Below the pieces are notes generated by a model, which saw only the letters and a list, made by a program, of their open reading frames with translations, was not told the DNA's origin and ran no database searches. Below are positions 16,678-24,549 of a stretch of DNA of 64,000 bases, piece after piece (positions within the stretch are counted from its first letter, which is position 1; each line of letters starts with the position of its first letter). A program made the position numbers and the translations under genes. Origin of the DNA: JBEATZ01 sp041178545 (lineage in GTDB: Bacteria > Planctomycetota > UBA1135 > UBA2386); assembly GCA_041178545.1 (NCBI GenBank), contig JBEGVB010000167.1:1-64000 (forward strand), read 5' to 3'.

Positions 16678-18222
16678 TCACAGCCGCACGGTCTCGACCG
16701 AGGCCTCGGTGGTGCCCACGCCCTGGCCGCCGAGGAGCACCAGGGTGCCGTCCGGCAGGAGCGCGGCGGCATGGGCGCTGCGGGCCACCTGCAGCGGCGG
16801 CAGGGTGGTCCAGGTGTTGGTGGCGGGGTCGAACTTCTCCACCCCGTCGATGGAGACCGTGGCGCTCAGGGTTCCCTGCGCCCCGCCGCACACCAGCACC
16901 TCGCCGTTGGGCATCCGGGTGGCCGTGTGCAGGGTGCGGGCGGTGGCCATGTTGGCGGAGGTGAAGGTGTTGGTGGCCGGGGTGTAGTACTCGGCGTTGG
17001 CCGTGGCCGCGGCGTTGGCTGCGTTCAGCAGGTCCGGGACGAAGATGCCGCCGCTGAACAGCACGCGGCCGTCGGCCAGGGCCACCTGGTTGAAGTGGTG
17101 GCCGGCGCGACCGGCGCGCATGGCGGGCCCGGCGGACCAGCTGTTGGTGGCAGGGTTCCAGAGCTGGGTGGCGGTGGTGGAGACCGCCGAGATCGGCAGG
17201 CCGAACAAGAAGCCCACCTGCACGCCGCCCGAGGTCATCACGCGGTTGTCGGGCAGGCGCGTGAGCGCTGGGGCCAGCCGGCGGCCGCCGAGGGCCGGTC
17301 CGCTGGTCCACGCTCCCGTGTTCGGGTTCCAGAACTCGACCGAGGACAGCACGTTGCTGATGGTGGAGGTCTGGTCCACCACCGAACTGGTGCCGCCGGC
17401 AACCATCACGCGGCCGTCCGCGAGGGTGACCGCGGCATGCAGCACGCGCGGCGACAGCATCGAGCCCGTCGCGGTGAAGGTGTTGGTCGCGGGGTTGTAG
17501 AGGTCACAGGTCGCCGTGGCGGCGCCGGCACCGTCCGTGCCGCCGGTGATGAGCACGCGGCCGTCGGGGAGCCGGGCGAAGGTCGCCAGCGCGCGTGCCG
17601 CGCTCATGGCCGGGCCCGGGCGCGTGGTCATGGTGCGGAAGTCCCAGAACTCGGTGGTCTGCAGGCCGAGGCCGCCGGTCAGCGTCCCGCTGCCGCCGCC
17701 GGCAAGCAGCACGTCGCCTGCACCTGCGTTCTCGTTGGGGTCGGGGAAGGCAGAGGCGATCGACCGCGGTGTCGCGAGCGCAGCCGGGGCCAGGACCGAG
17801 TCGCCAGCGAGCGAGGTCTGGGTGCGGATCGGGTTGCTGATCGGGCCCACGAGGGACACGGTGCCGGGCACCGCGGACTGCCAGTTGAGCAGCAGGCTGG
17901 CGAGTGCAGGGTCGTTGGGCAGCGGCAGCGAGTACTGGGCCGCACCGGCGCCGTCGCTGAAGAGCACCTGCCAGTTGCCGCTCAGCTCGGTGCCGATGGC
18001 GAGCACGCGCGGGTCGTTGGGGTCGAATGCGCTGATCGGGGTGGGGCCGCCGGTCACCGACGGCATGAGCACCACGGCCGAGTTCGCCGGTGCCGCCGTG
18101 ATGCGCAGCACGAGGTTCGTGCCCAGGGTGCCGGCAGTGGACTTGTCGAGGTTGAAGTCGCCCTGCGCGAGGGCGAGGGCGGGCAGGAGGGCAACGGTGG
18201 CAGCGTGGACGATCAGTCGCAT
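16678..18222 (-). CDS. Secreted Kelch-repeat beta-propeller protein
   Basis: Exported protein of 514 residues with an N-terminal signal peptide (RLIVHAATVALLPALALAQ). Residues 20-150 are a beta-rich domain. From about residue 165 there are roughly six Kelch repeats, recognisable by units such as LPDGRVLITGGTDG, LADGRVMVAGGTSS, ADGRVLFSGGIF, PNGEVLVCGGAQG and LPDGTLVLLGGQG, alternating with YNPATNTFT-type strands. The propeller probably binds a ligand or protein outside the cell; no galactose-oxidase copper residues are evident. It is flanked by the pcnB promoter region and a terminator-like hairpin, so it is likely its own transcription unit. Confidence 0.88.
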   Translation of the reverse strand: MRLIVHAATVALLPALALAQGDFNLDKSTAGTLGTNLVLRITAAPANSAVVLMPSVTGGPTPISAFDPNDPRVLAIGTELSGNWQVLFSDGAGAAQYSLPLPNDPALASLLLNWQSAVPGTVSLVGPISNPIRTQTSLAGDSVLAPAALATPRSIASAFPDPNENAGAGDVLLAGGGSGTLTGGLGLQTTEFWDFRTMTTRPGPAMSAARALATFARLPDGRVLITGGTDGAGAATATCDLYNPATNTFTATGSMLSPRVLHAAVTLADGRVMVAGGTSSVVDQTSTISNVLSSVEFWNPNTGAWTSGPALGGRRLAPALTRLPDNRVMTSGGVQVGFLFGLPISAVSTTATQLWNPATNSWSAGPAMRAGRAGHHFNQVALADGRVLFSGGIFVPDLLNAANAAATANAEYYTPATNTFTSANMATARTLHTATRMPNGEVLVCGGAQGTLSATVSIDGVEKFDPATNTWTTLPPLQVARSAHAAALLPDGTLVLLGGQGVGTTEASVETVRL

Positions 18223-18325
18223 GGTGTGGGCCTCAGGTTTGCGCGCGGGGCGCGTCGAGGCGGGGAAGTGTAGCTGGCGGGGGACGGCCGGGGGGCCCCA
18301 GCCGGTGATTCGCCAGCGCCCGTGC

Positions 18326-18341
18326 CACCGGCCTTCCGGTG
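18326..18341 (-). terminator. Hairpin downstream of dusB
   Basis: CACCGG (18326-18331) and CCGGTG (18336-18341) form a 6-bp stem with a tetraloop, 14 bases after the dusB stop on the minus strand. No T-run follows. Confidence 0.4.
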
Positions 18342-18354
18342 CAGCGGACCGGCG

Positions 18355-19530
18355 TCAGCCGCCGTCGACCTCGACCGGGTCGCACACCTCGAAGTCCGCG
18401 TCGCGGTCGTCGAGGAAACCTTCGGGCAGGGCCACGTGTTCCTGCGGCCTGCCGTCCTTGCAGCGGCGCGCGCGCAAGCCGACCTCGGGGTAGCGCTCGT
18501 CGCGGGGCAGCTGGGCGAGGATCGCGTCCAGCTCGTCCAGCGTGTCGATGTTGTGCAGCGCGTGGATGTGGCGCTTGGTGCCCGGGAAGCCCTTGAGGTA
18601 CCAGCCGGTGAACTTGCGCAGCTCGAGGATGCCCTTGCGCGGGCCGAAGAAGTCGACCAGCAACCGCGCGTGCTCGCGCACGGTGTCGCACACCGTGCCG
18701 AGGTCGGGTGGCGTGCGCGGCTCGCGCCCGTCGAACACGTCGCACAGCTCGCCGAACAGCCAGGGCCTGCCGAGGCAACCGCGGCCGACCACCACGCCGT
18801 CGCAGCCCGTCTGGCGCATCATGCGCAGCGCGTCGAAGCTCTCGAACACGTCGCCGTTGCCGAGCACCGGGATCGATCGCACCTGCTGCTTGAGCTCGGC
18901 GATCGCGTTCCAGTCGGCCTCGCCCGAGTACAGCTGGGCTGCCGTGCGCGCGTGCAGCGCCACGGCCTTCGCACCCTCCTGTTCCGCGATGCGGCCTGCG
19001 TCGCGGAACGTGAGCAGCGTGTCGTTGATGCCCTTGCGGAACTTGAGCGTGACCGGCACCGCGCCTGCCGACTGCACGACCGCGCGCACGATGGCGGTCA
19101 TCATGCGCGGGCGCACCGGGATCGCCGCGCCGCCGCCGCTGGCAGTCACCTTGCGCACCGGGCAACCGAAGTTCATGTCGATGTGGTGCACGCCCCAGTC
19201 GTTGACCAGGATGCGCGTGGCCTCCGCCAGCGCTGCGGGCTGGGTCCCGTAGAGCTGGATCGACCGCAGGTTGTTCTCGTCGGGGCCGAACGACGCCAAC
19301 TTGAGCGTCTTGGCGTGGCCCTCGACGAAGGCTCGCGCCGTGATCATCTCGCTCACGTACAGGCAGCGGTCGCCGGAGAAGCGCCGACACAGCGTGCGGA
19401 ACGGGGCGTTGGTGACGCCTGCCATCGGGGCCAGCACCACCGGCGGGTACACCGACAGCGGACCGAACTGCAGCGGCGCGAACTCGCCGGCAGCGGCAGG
19501 CATCACGTCGCGGTTGAGTTCACTGCGCAT
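18355..19530 (-). CDS. dusB: tRNA-dihydrouridine synthase DusB-like
   Basis: FMN enzyme that reduces uridine to dihydrouridine in tRNA D-loops. Blocks are VVLAPMAGVTNAPFRTLCRR, MITARAF, HIDMNFGCPVRKVTASGGGA with the catalytic Cys, VPVTLKFRKGIND, ALHARTAAQLYSG, PVLGNGDVFESFDA and GVVVGRGCLGRPWLF for phosphate binding. The C-terminal helical domain (RKFTGWYLKGFPGTKRHI) recognises tRNA. ATG 19530 is used; ATG 19503 is equally compatible with the family, and a GTG at 19584 would add 18 unlikely residues. None has a clear ribosome-binding site. Confidence 0.93.
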   Translation of the reverse strand: MRSELNRDVMPAAAGEFAPLQFGPLSVYPPVVLAPMAGVTNAPFRTLCRRFSGDRCLYVSEMITARAFVEGHAKTLKLASFGPDENNLRSIQLYGTQPAALAEATRILVNDWGVHHIDMNFGCPVRKVTASGGGAAIPVRPRMMTAIVRAVVQSAGAVPVTLKFRKGINDTLLTFRDAGRIAEQEGAKAVALHARTAAQLYSGEADWNAIAELKQQVRSIPVLGNGDVFESFDALRMMRQTGCDGVVVGRGCLGRPWLFGELCDVFDGREPRTPPDLGTVCDTVREHARLLVDFFGPRKGILELRKFTGWYLKGFPGTKRHIHALHNIDTLDELDAILAQLPRDERYPEVGLRARRCKDGRPQEHVALPEGFLDDRDADFEVCDPVEVDGG

Positions 19531-19615
19531 GGCGGCTGGCACGGGGGTGGGGCACCCGTAGAGGGTCGCCCCCAGTAGGGTCACCCGGAAACGGAACGGT
19601 CACCCGGAAACGAAA

Positions 19616-19640
19616 GCGCCGCGGGGGGTGCCCGCGGCGC
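19616..19640 (-). terminator. Intrinsic terminator of tRNA-Leu
   Basis: GCGCCGCGGG (19616-19625) and CCCGCGGCGC (19631-19640) form a perfect 10-bp stem with a 5-base loop, four bases past the tRNA 3' end. On the minus strand it is followed by TTTCGTTTCC, a modest T-rich tail. Beyond it lies a 15-bp direct repeat (19579-19593 and 19598-19612). Confidence 0.7.
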
Positions 19641-19644
19641 TCGA

Positions 19645-19733
19645 TGGTGCCCAGGAGAGGACTTGAACCTCCATGGGATGTTACTCCCGCTAGGACCTGA
19701 ACCTAGTGCGTCTGCCAATTCCGCCACCTGGGC
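19645..19733 (-). tRNA. tRNA-Leu (anticodon CAG)
   Basis: On the minus strand the gene begins GCCCAGGTGGCGGAATTGG and ends with the matching CCTGGGC, discriminator A and an encoded CCA. The anticodon stem CTAGG/CCTAG holds the loop TTCAGGT, giving anticodon CAG, which reads CTG, a very common codon here. The long variable arm and the T-arm (GAGGTTCAAGTCCTC) are typical of tRNA-Leu. It is 89 bases including CCA. It is divergent from smpB. Confidence 0.97.
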
Positions 19734-19749
19734 GCGGATCGGGGCGAGA

Positions 19750-19777
19750 AGGCTACCGGGTGTGCCGCGGTTTGCAA
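19750..19777 (-). promoter_or_regulatory. Candidate promoter of tRNA-Leu
   Basis: On the minus strand TTGCAA (19777-19772) and TAGCCT (19755-19750) are 16 bases apart, 17 bases upstream of the mature tRNA 5' end. Confidence 0.45.
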
Positions 19778-19844
19778 GCGTGTTCCGGCGCGTCGGCGCG
19801 TCCGTGTCCTTCCTTCCGCACCGTGTGCGACCTACCCTGCGTCC

Positions 19845-20321
19845 ATGGCAAAGGCGCAGGCAGGTGGCACCGGCAAGCCCCGTGCAGAGGTGCTGGTGTG
19901 CGACCACCGCAAGGCGCGCTTCCTGTTCGAGATCCTCGACACCGTCGAGGCCGGTCTCGTGCTCAAGGGCACGGAGATCAAGGTCATGCGCCAGGGGAAG
20001 ATGACCCTCGACGAGAGCTACGCCAAGGTCGAGGGCGGCGAGGCCTGGCTGGTGGGGGCCAACATCCCCGTCTACAGCCACGGCAACCTGATGAACCACG
20101 AGCCCAAGCGGCGGCGCAAGCTGCTGCTGCACCGCCGGGAGATCGCGCGCCTCGGTGCGCGCACCCAGCAGCAGGGACTCACGCTCGTGCCACTGCGCGT
20201 CTACTTCGACGCCCGCGGCCGCGCCAAGGTCTCGATCGGCGTGGGCAAGGGCCGCAAGACCCACGACAAGCGCGCCGCCCTGCGCGACCGCGAGCACAAG
20301 CGCGACCTGCGCGACGACTGA
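19845..20321 (+). CDS. smpB: SsrA-binding protein SmpB
   Basis: Small RNA-binding protein that carries tmRNA to stalled ribosomes. Family blocks are DHRKARFLFEILDTVEAGLV, LKGTEIKVMRQGKMTLDESY, GEAWLVGANIPVYSHGN, the PKRRRKLLLHRREI helix and the C-terminal basic tail with GVGKGRKTHDKRAALRDRE. Length of 158 residues is normal. The ATG at 19845 is preceded by TACCCT at six bases and no ribosome-binding site, so the transcript may be leaderless. The tmRNA gene follows 75 bases after the stop. Confidence 0.98.
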   Translation: MAKAQAGGTGKPRAEVLVCDHRKARFLFEILDTVEAGLVLKGTEIKVMRQGKMTLDESYAKVEGGEAWLVGANIPVYSHGNLMNHEPKRRRKLLLHRREIARLGARTQQQGLTLVPLRVYFDARGRAKVSIGVGKGRKTHDKRAALRDREHKRDLRDD

Positions 20322-20346
20322 CGCCGCGCCCGGGCACATTCGGTCC

Positions 20347-20376
20347 TTGACGGACCTGCCTGCCATGGCCGATACA
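20347..20376 (+). promoter_or_regulatory. Candidate promoter of tmRNA
   Basis: TTGACG (20347-20352), an 18-base spacer and GATACA (20371-20376) form a good -35/-10 pair. The expected start near 20383 would give a precursor with a short leader that RNase P trims to 20397. Confidence 0.55.
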
Positions 20377-20396
20377 GGGTGCGTCACCTGTCCTGT

Positions 20397-20750
20397 GGGG
20401 GCGATCGGCTTCGACCGGATGCTGTCACGGCCAGGGTGGCGTGCCGAGGTCCCGGGTCCTCGTGAATCCCTCGGGAAATCTGAAGTGCCAACACGCACTA
20501 CTCCCTGGCTGCCTGATCTAGGTCAGTTCTAGCCACGCCGAGGTCCCACTGTCTGCGGGGGGCCGAGGCGCTACACAGCAGGCTGGCTGCATCCGGTTGC
20601 CCGGCACGGATGCGGCGAGACTTTGTCGGGATGGTCCGCGCGGATCCTGGTCGTCGGAGCCGCGCGGACGACACAAACGACGACCTACGCACGTAGAGGC
20701 CTTGGACGGGGCATCTTGGGACGCGGGTTCGATTCCCGCCGCCTCCACCA
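20397..20750 (+). ncRNA. ssrA: Transfer-messenger RNA (tmRNA)
   Basis: One-piece tmRNA of 354 bases that rescues stalled ribosomes and tags nascent peptides. The 5' end GGGGGCGATCGGCTTCGACC matches the tmRNA consensus. The 3' end has a T-arm GCGGGTTCGATTCCCGC and ends CGCCTCCACCA. The 5' GGGGGCG pairs with the 3' CGCCTCC, giving the G3-U70 pair needed for alanyl-tRNA synthetase. The resume codon is GCC at 20487, preceded by AAGT, and the tag frame runs to TGA at 20514-20516. With the charged alanine the tag is AANTHYSLAA, ending in the LAA signal that ClpXP recognises. The middle has several stem structures consistent with pseudoknots. It sits just after smpB. Confidence 0.95.
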
Positions 20751-20770
20751 CTTGCAGGGACCGGCACGGA

Positions 20771-20807
20771 GCGGCACGCGGCAACCGGAACGGGAGTCGC
20801 GTGCCGC
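20771..20807 (+). terminator. Terminator-like hairpin after tmRNA
   Basis: GCGGCACGCG (20771-20780) and CGCGTGCCGC (20798-20807) form a perfect 10-bp stem with a 17-base loop, 20 bases past the tmRNA CCA. No T-run follows. Confidence 0.55.
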
Positions 20808-20864
20808 ACGGTGGCCCGCCCAAGGTCTCCGGACGGACCGCCGGTCCGGCTACATTTGCGCCCC

Positions 20865-22544
20865 ATGCCGCACCGCGCCCTGCGCACCCTGCACCGGACC
20901 ACAGTCCTGCTCGCGGCAGCGTTCCCGCTCGCGGCACAGGCCGTGCAGGCCAACCCCGCGGTGCAGCCACTGGCGCTCGCCATCGAGTCCTGGGCAGAGG
21001 GCTTCGAGTCGGGTTCACTCGGGCCGCAGGGCACGCTCTCGCAGGCTGGGGCGCAACCGGGCTACGTGGCGCCCGCGCGGGCGGCGCGGTTGGTGGAGGA
21101 GCGCGACTTCAACCGGCTCACGCACCTCGACGTGCTGCAGCGCATGCTGGTGCAGGCCGAGCGCACGCCGTCGATGACGGTGGCAGACGCGGTGCTGAGC
21201 CTCGCCGGCGTGGGGTTCGAGCGCAGCCTCGCGGACCGCAACGCGATCGAGGTGCGCCAACTGGGCCACGACTCGTTGCTGAGGATGGACGATGCTGGCG
21301 TCGACCGGTTGCTGGCCGAGGTGGCTGCGAGCGGCGCGTCGCCGTTCGATGTCGCCGACACGCCGTCGGCGCTCGACCTCGGCAGGCGGGTCGCCGCGGT
21401 GCGGGTGCTGGCGCAGCGCGCGCGTGCCGCGGACCGGCCGGCAGTGGTGCAGGCGCTCGGTGCCGGCGACCCGCGCGTGCGGCTTGCCGCTGCCGAGGCA
21501 CTCGAGCTGGCACAGGACCCGACGCTGTTGCCGATGCTCACGCGGGCGTTGGGCGTCGAGCGGCACCCAGTCGTGAGCCAGGCCCTCGTGCGCGCCATGC
21601 TCGCGCTGCTGCGGCGCAAGGACGAACTGCCTGCGGGCCAACTCGACCGCGCGCTGCAGACCGCGCTCGCGCGGCTCGGCACGATGGGTTGGCGCACGGA
21701 CATGGACCTCGTGGACCTGGCCGCGTCGCTGCCGCGCAGGGATTCGGTGCCCGTGCTCATCGAGGTGCTCGACGGCAGGCGCGGCAAGGTCGACAAGCTG
21801 ACCAAGGCCGTGAACGAGCGCGCTTCCCCGCTGCTCATGGACCGTGCAGCGCGTGCGCTGCAGGAGATGACCGGGGCGCTGCACGGGACGGATGCCGCGG
21901 CATGGCGCGCCTTCTGGACCGCCGAGGGCGATCGCGTGGTGGTGCCGCCGCCACAGCGGGTGTCGGGCTTGGACGGCGGGACGCGGGCGCGCTTCTTCGA
22001 CGTGCCGGTGACCGGTCGCGAGATCGCCTTCCTCATCGACACCTCGGGCTCCATGGACCAGGCCGCCTCCAGCGGCAGCGGCACCCGCCTCGACCTTGCC
22101 AAGGAGCAGTTGTTGCGGGCGGTGCAGTCCATGGGCAACGAGTCGCGCGCCCACGTCATCACGTTCGATGCCGAGGCGCGCATCTGGACGCGCAAGCCGC
22201 TCACGTCCTCGTCCGAGTCGATCCGTTCGCTCACCGAGATCCTCGGCAGGTGGCGCGCGCTGGGCGGCACCAACCTTTACGAGGCCCTCGACCAGGCACT
22301 CTCGCTGCAGGAGCAGCGGTTCGGGGAACAGGTCGAGGGCGGCATCGAGGAGGTGTTCCTGCTCACCGACGGGGAGCCCACGAGCGGCGAGGTCACCGAG
22401 CCGCAGGAGATCCTCGACCTGGTGCGCAGTTCCAACCGCTACCGGCGTGTGCGCATCCACGCCGTCTTCACCGGCACCGGGAAGGGTGGTGAGTTCCTGC
22501 AGGAGCTGGCGGCGCAGAACGAGGGACAGTTCGTGACGCGGTAG
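20865..22544 (+). CDS. Secreted VWA-domain protein with HEAT-like region
   Basis: Exported protein of 559 residues. A signal peptide (HRTTVLLAAAFPLAAQA) is followed by about 340 residues of helical, HEAT-like repeats (for example GDPRVRLAAAEALELAQD). A von Willebrand A domain starts near residue 385: IAFLIDTSGSMDQAASSG holds the MIDAS DxSxS motif and EEVFLLTDGEPTSGEV the later Asp. It is probably a metal-dependent protein-binding module at the cell surface or in the periplasm. The ATG at 20865 follows TACATT by eight bases. A functional relative with a similar order of domains lies at 47063-48793. Confidence 0.87.
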   Translation: MPHRALRTLHRTTVLLAAAFPLAAQAVQANPAVQPLALAIESWAEGFESGSLGPQGTLSQAGAQPGYVAPARAARLVEERDFNRLTHLDVLQRMLVQAERTPSMTVADAVLSLAGVGFERSLADRNAIEVRQLGHDSLLRMDDAGVDRLLAEVAASGASPFDVADTPSALDLGRRVAAVRVLAQRARAADRPAVVQALGAGDPRVRLAAAEALELAQDPTLLPMLTRALGVERHPVVSQALVRAMLALLRRKDELPAGQLDRALQTALARLGTMGWRTDMDLVDLAASLPRRDSVPVLIEVLDGRRGKVDKLTKAVNERASPLLMDRAARALQEMTGALHGTDAAAWRAFWTAEGDRVVVPPPQRVSGLDGGTRARFFDVPVTGREIAFLIDTSGSMDQAASSGSGTRLDLAKEQLLRAVQSMGNESRAHVITFDAEARIWTRKPLTSSSESIRSLTEILGRWRALGGTNLYEALDQALSLQEQRFGEQVEGGIEEVFLLTDGEPTSGEVTEPQEILDLVRSSNRYRRVRIHAVFTGTGKGGEFLQELAAQNEGQFVTR

Positions 22545-22580
22545 CCCGGGACCGGGCAGCTGGGTAACGTGCCGCGCCCC

Positions 22581-23132
22581 ATGAACCGCTGCCTCCATGC
22601 TGCCGTCCTCGCGCTCGCCCTCGGCCTCGCCGCCTGTGCCACGGGCAGCCCTGCCGGACCCTCGGTCGACCTGCCGGCCCATGCCAAGGCCGACCCGCGC
22701 ATCGCGCCGCTCTCGTTCCTCTCGGGCCGCTGGGTGTGCGTCAACCCCAACAAGACGGTCAACGAGGAGCACTGGATGGTGCCGCGCGGGCAGTTCCTCG
22801 TCGGCACGTTCCGGCAGGTGCGCCTCGACGGGAAGTGCGCGTTCGTCGAGGTGAGCCAGGTCGCGATCCACGAGGACAAGGTGGTGCTGCGGCTGCGTCA
22901 CATGCACCGCGACCTCGACGTGCCCGAGAAGCGCAAGGAGGTCTCGCTGTTTGAGTTGCAGTCGATGACCGACAGCAGGGTCGAGTTCCGCGGCACCGGC
23001 GACGCCGAGGGCGTGAGTGCCGTGGTCTACGAACGCACGGGACCGGACGAGCTGCGCCAGTCGATCGAGTTCGACCCTGCCAAGACCAAGCAGCCGCCGT
23101 TCGTGTCGGTGTACCGCCGCGTGGCCGAGTGA
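22581..23132 (+). CDS. DUF6265-like lipoprotein
   Basis: Lipoprotein of 183 residues; the signal ends in LALGLAAC. The mature part resembles DUF6265 proteins: FLSGRWVCV, EEHWMVPRGQFLVGTFRQVR, then VVLRLRHMHRDLDV and the final SIEFDPAKTKQPPFVSVYRR. This looks like a small lipocalin-like beta barrel anchored in the envelope. Function is unknown. It follows the VWA gene by 36 bases and may be cotranscribed. Confidence 0.78.
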   Translation: MNRCLHAAVLALALGLAACATGSPAGPSVDLPAHAKADPRIAPLSFLSGRWVCVNPNKTVNEEHWMVPRGQFLVGTFRQVRLDGKCAFVEVSQVAIHEDKVVLRLRHMHRDLDVPEKRKEVSLFELQSMTDSRVEFRGTGDAEGVSAVVYERTGPDELRQSIEFDPAKTKQPPFVSVYRRVAE

Positions 23133-23201
23133 GCCGGTGTTGCGGGCCGCGACCGGCTGTGGTTTGCACGGCAGGTCGCCATCGGTGAGGATCGTGCGGA
23201 C

Positions 23202-24392
23202 ATGAGCTGGTCCGCCGAAGAGGCGCCCCCAAGGAACTCGGCGCTGCGGCTCGCAGGCTTTTACGTCGCCTCCTTTGCCGTCCTCGGCGTGTTCATGCCC
23301 TTCTGGCCGCTCTGGCTGGACCAACAGGGGTGCAGCAAGTCCGAGATCGCGTGGGTGCTGACGGCGATGATCGCAGCACGGACCGTCGCGGGCCCACTGT
23401 GGTCCCAGCAGGCGGACGCGCACGGGTGTGCTGCACGCCTGGTCCGGCGGCTCGCGTTCGCGAGCATCGTTGCCTTTGCCGCCTATGGAGCAGGATCGGG
23501 AACGCTCGCCTTCGCGCTCGCGGGCATCGCCTTCGGCATCGTCTACCCGCCCATGCACGCGCTCGTCGACGGGCTCACGGTCGCGGTCGGGCAGCGGCTG
23601 GGCTTCCGGTACGGACCGGTGCGCACGTGGGGATCGCTGTCCTTCCTCGTGGTCAACCTCGCGGCAGGCATCTGGCTCGGCACCAGCGGCGGCGGCGCCG
23701 CAAGCGAGGCGCGCGTGGCCGGCCTGTACCCCTTGTTGATCGTGCTGCTGACGCTCACCTGGGTTTGTGCACTCGCGCTGCCGCGGCGCGACGCGGTGCA
23801 CCGTCCGAGCGAGGGCAGTGCCATCATGAAGTTGCTGCGCGACCCTTCGTTCCGTTGGCTGCTGCTCGCAGCCGGGTTCATCCAGGGCAGCCATGCGGCC
23901 TACTACGGCTACTCCACGCTGCACTGGATCGACCACGGGATCAGTCCGGGTGTTGCCGGCGCGCTCTGGGCCGAGGCGGTGCTCGCCGAGATCGCGCTGT
24001 TCGTCTGGTTCCGCAAGGCTGCCGACCGCTGGTCGCCGCGCAGCCTGCTGCTGCTCGGTGGGCTGGGTGCCCTCGTGCGATGGGGCGTGCTGGGTGCGAC
24101 CACCTCGGTCCCGGTACTGGCGGGGGCGCAGTTGCTGCACGCGGTGAGCTTTGGTTGCACCCACCTTGCGGCGATCGCCTACGTGGGCCGGGTGCTGCCG
24201 TCGCGCCTCGCCAACACCGGGCAGGGTCTCGTCGGTGCGATGACCGGTGGACTGTTCCACGCGCTGGGCACGTTGGTCGCAGGCCGGTTGTTCGAGGTGT
24301 CGTGGGGCAGCATGGATGGCGTGCTGTCGTTTGCAGCGATGGGCGTGCTCGCCTGCTGTGGCATGGCGTGCGCGGCGCGGCTCGCGCGCTGA
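23202..24392 (+). CDS. MFS transporter, HcaT/MFS_1-like
   Basis: Integral membrane protein of 396 residues with twelve predicted helices, similar in layout to the LacY/HcaT-like branch of the major facilitator superfamily. The first helix AGFYVASFAVLGVFMPFWPLW with its Pro-rich FMPFWP element, the conserved GPVRTWGSLSFL before helix 5, and GFIQGSHAAYYGYSTLHWIDHG at helix 7 fit this group (3-phenylpropionate or nucleoside permeases). The substrate is unknown. It stands between the DUF6265 gene and phoX on the same strand, with gaps that suggest a separate unit. Confidence 0.87.
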   Translation: MSWSAEEAPPRNSALRLAGFYVASFAVLGVFMPFWPLWLDQQGCSKSEIAWVLTAMIAARTVAGPLWSQQADAHGCAARLVRRLAFASIVAFAAYGAGSGTLAFALAGIAFGIVYPPMHALVDGLTVAVGQRLGFRYGPVRTWGSLSFLVVNLAAGIWLGTSGGGAASEARVAGLYPLLIVLLTLTWVCALALPRRDAVHRPSEGSAIMKLLRDPSFRWLLLAAGFIQGSHAAYYGYSTLHWIDHGISPGVAGALWAEAVLAEIALFVWFRKAADRWSPRSLLLLGGLGALVRWGVLGATTSVPVLAGAQLLHAVSFGCTHLAAIAYVGRVLPSRLANTGQGLVGAMTGGLFHALGTLVAGRLFEVSWGSMDGVLSFAAMGVLACCGMACAARLAR

Positions 24393-24484
24393 GCGGTGTC
24401 GCAGCGCTGCTGCGATCCGTCGTCTGACTTGCCGCCAGATCGGAAAACCTTCACCGGGCCTTCCACGAATCCCATCACACCGAC

Positions 24485-24537
24485 GGTTTGGTTCCAGGGC
24501 ACAAGCGTGCACCACGGCGGTGCGCGAACACCAAACC
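24485..24537 (+). promoter_or_regulatory. Inverted repeat in the phoX-like gene leader
   Basis: GGTTTGGT (24485-24492) and ACCAAACC (24530-24537) form a perfect 8-bp inverted repeat ending 12 bases before the phoX start. Inside it GCACC (24509-24513) can pair with GGTGC (24519-24523). The A/T-rich arms stand out in this GC-rich sequence. It could be a 5' UTR structure that controls access to the start codon or a protein-binding site. Confidence 0.45.
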
Positions 24538-24549
24538 CTCGGATCCACG

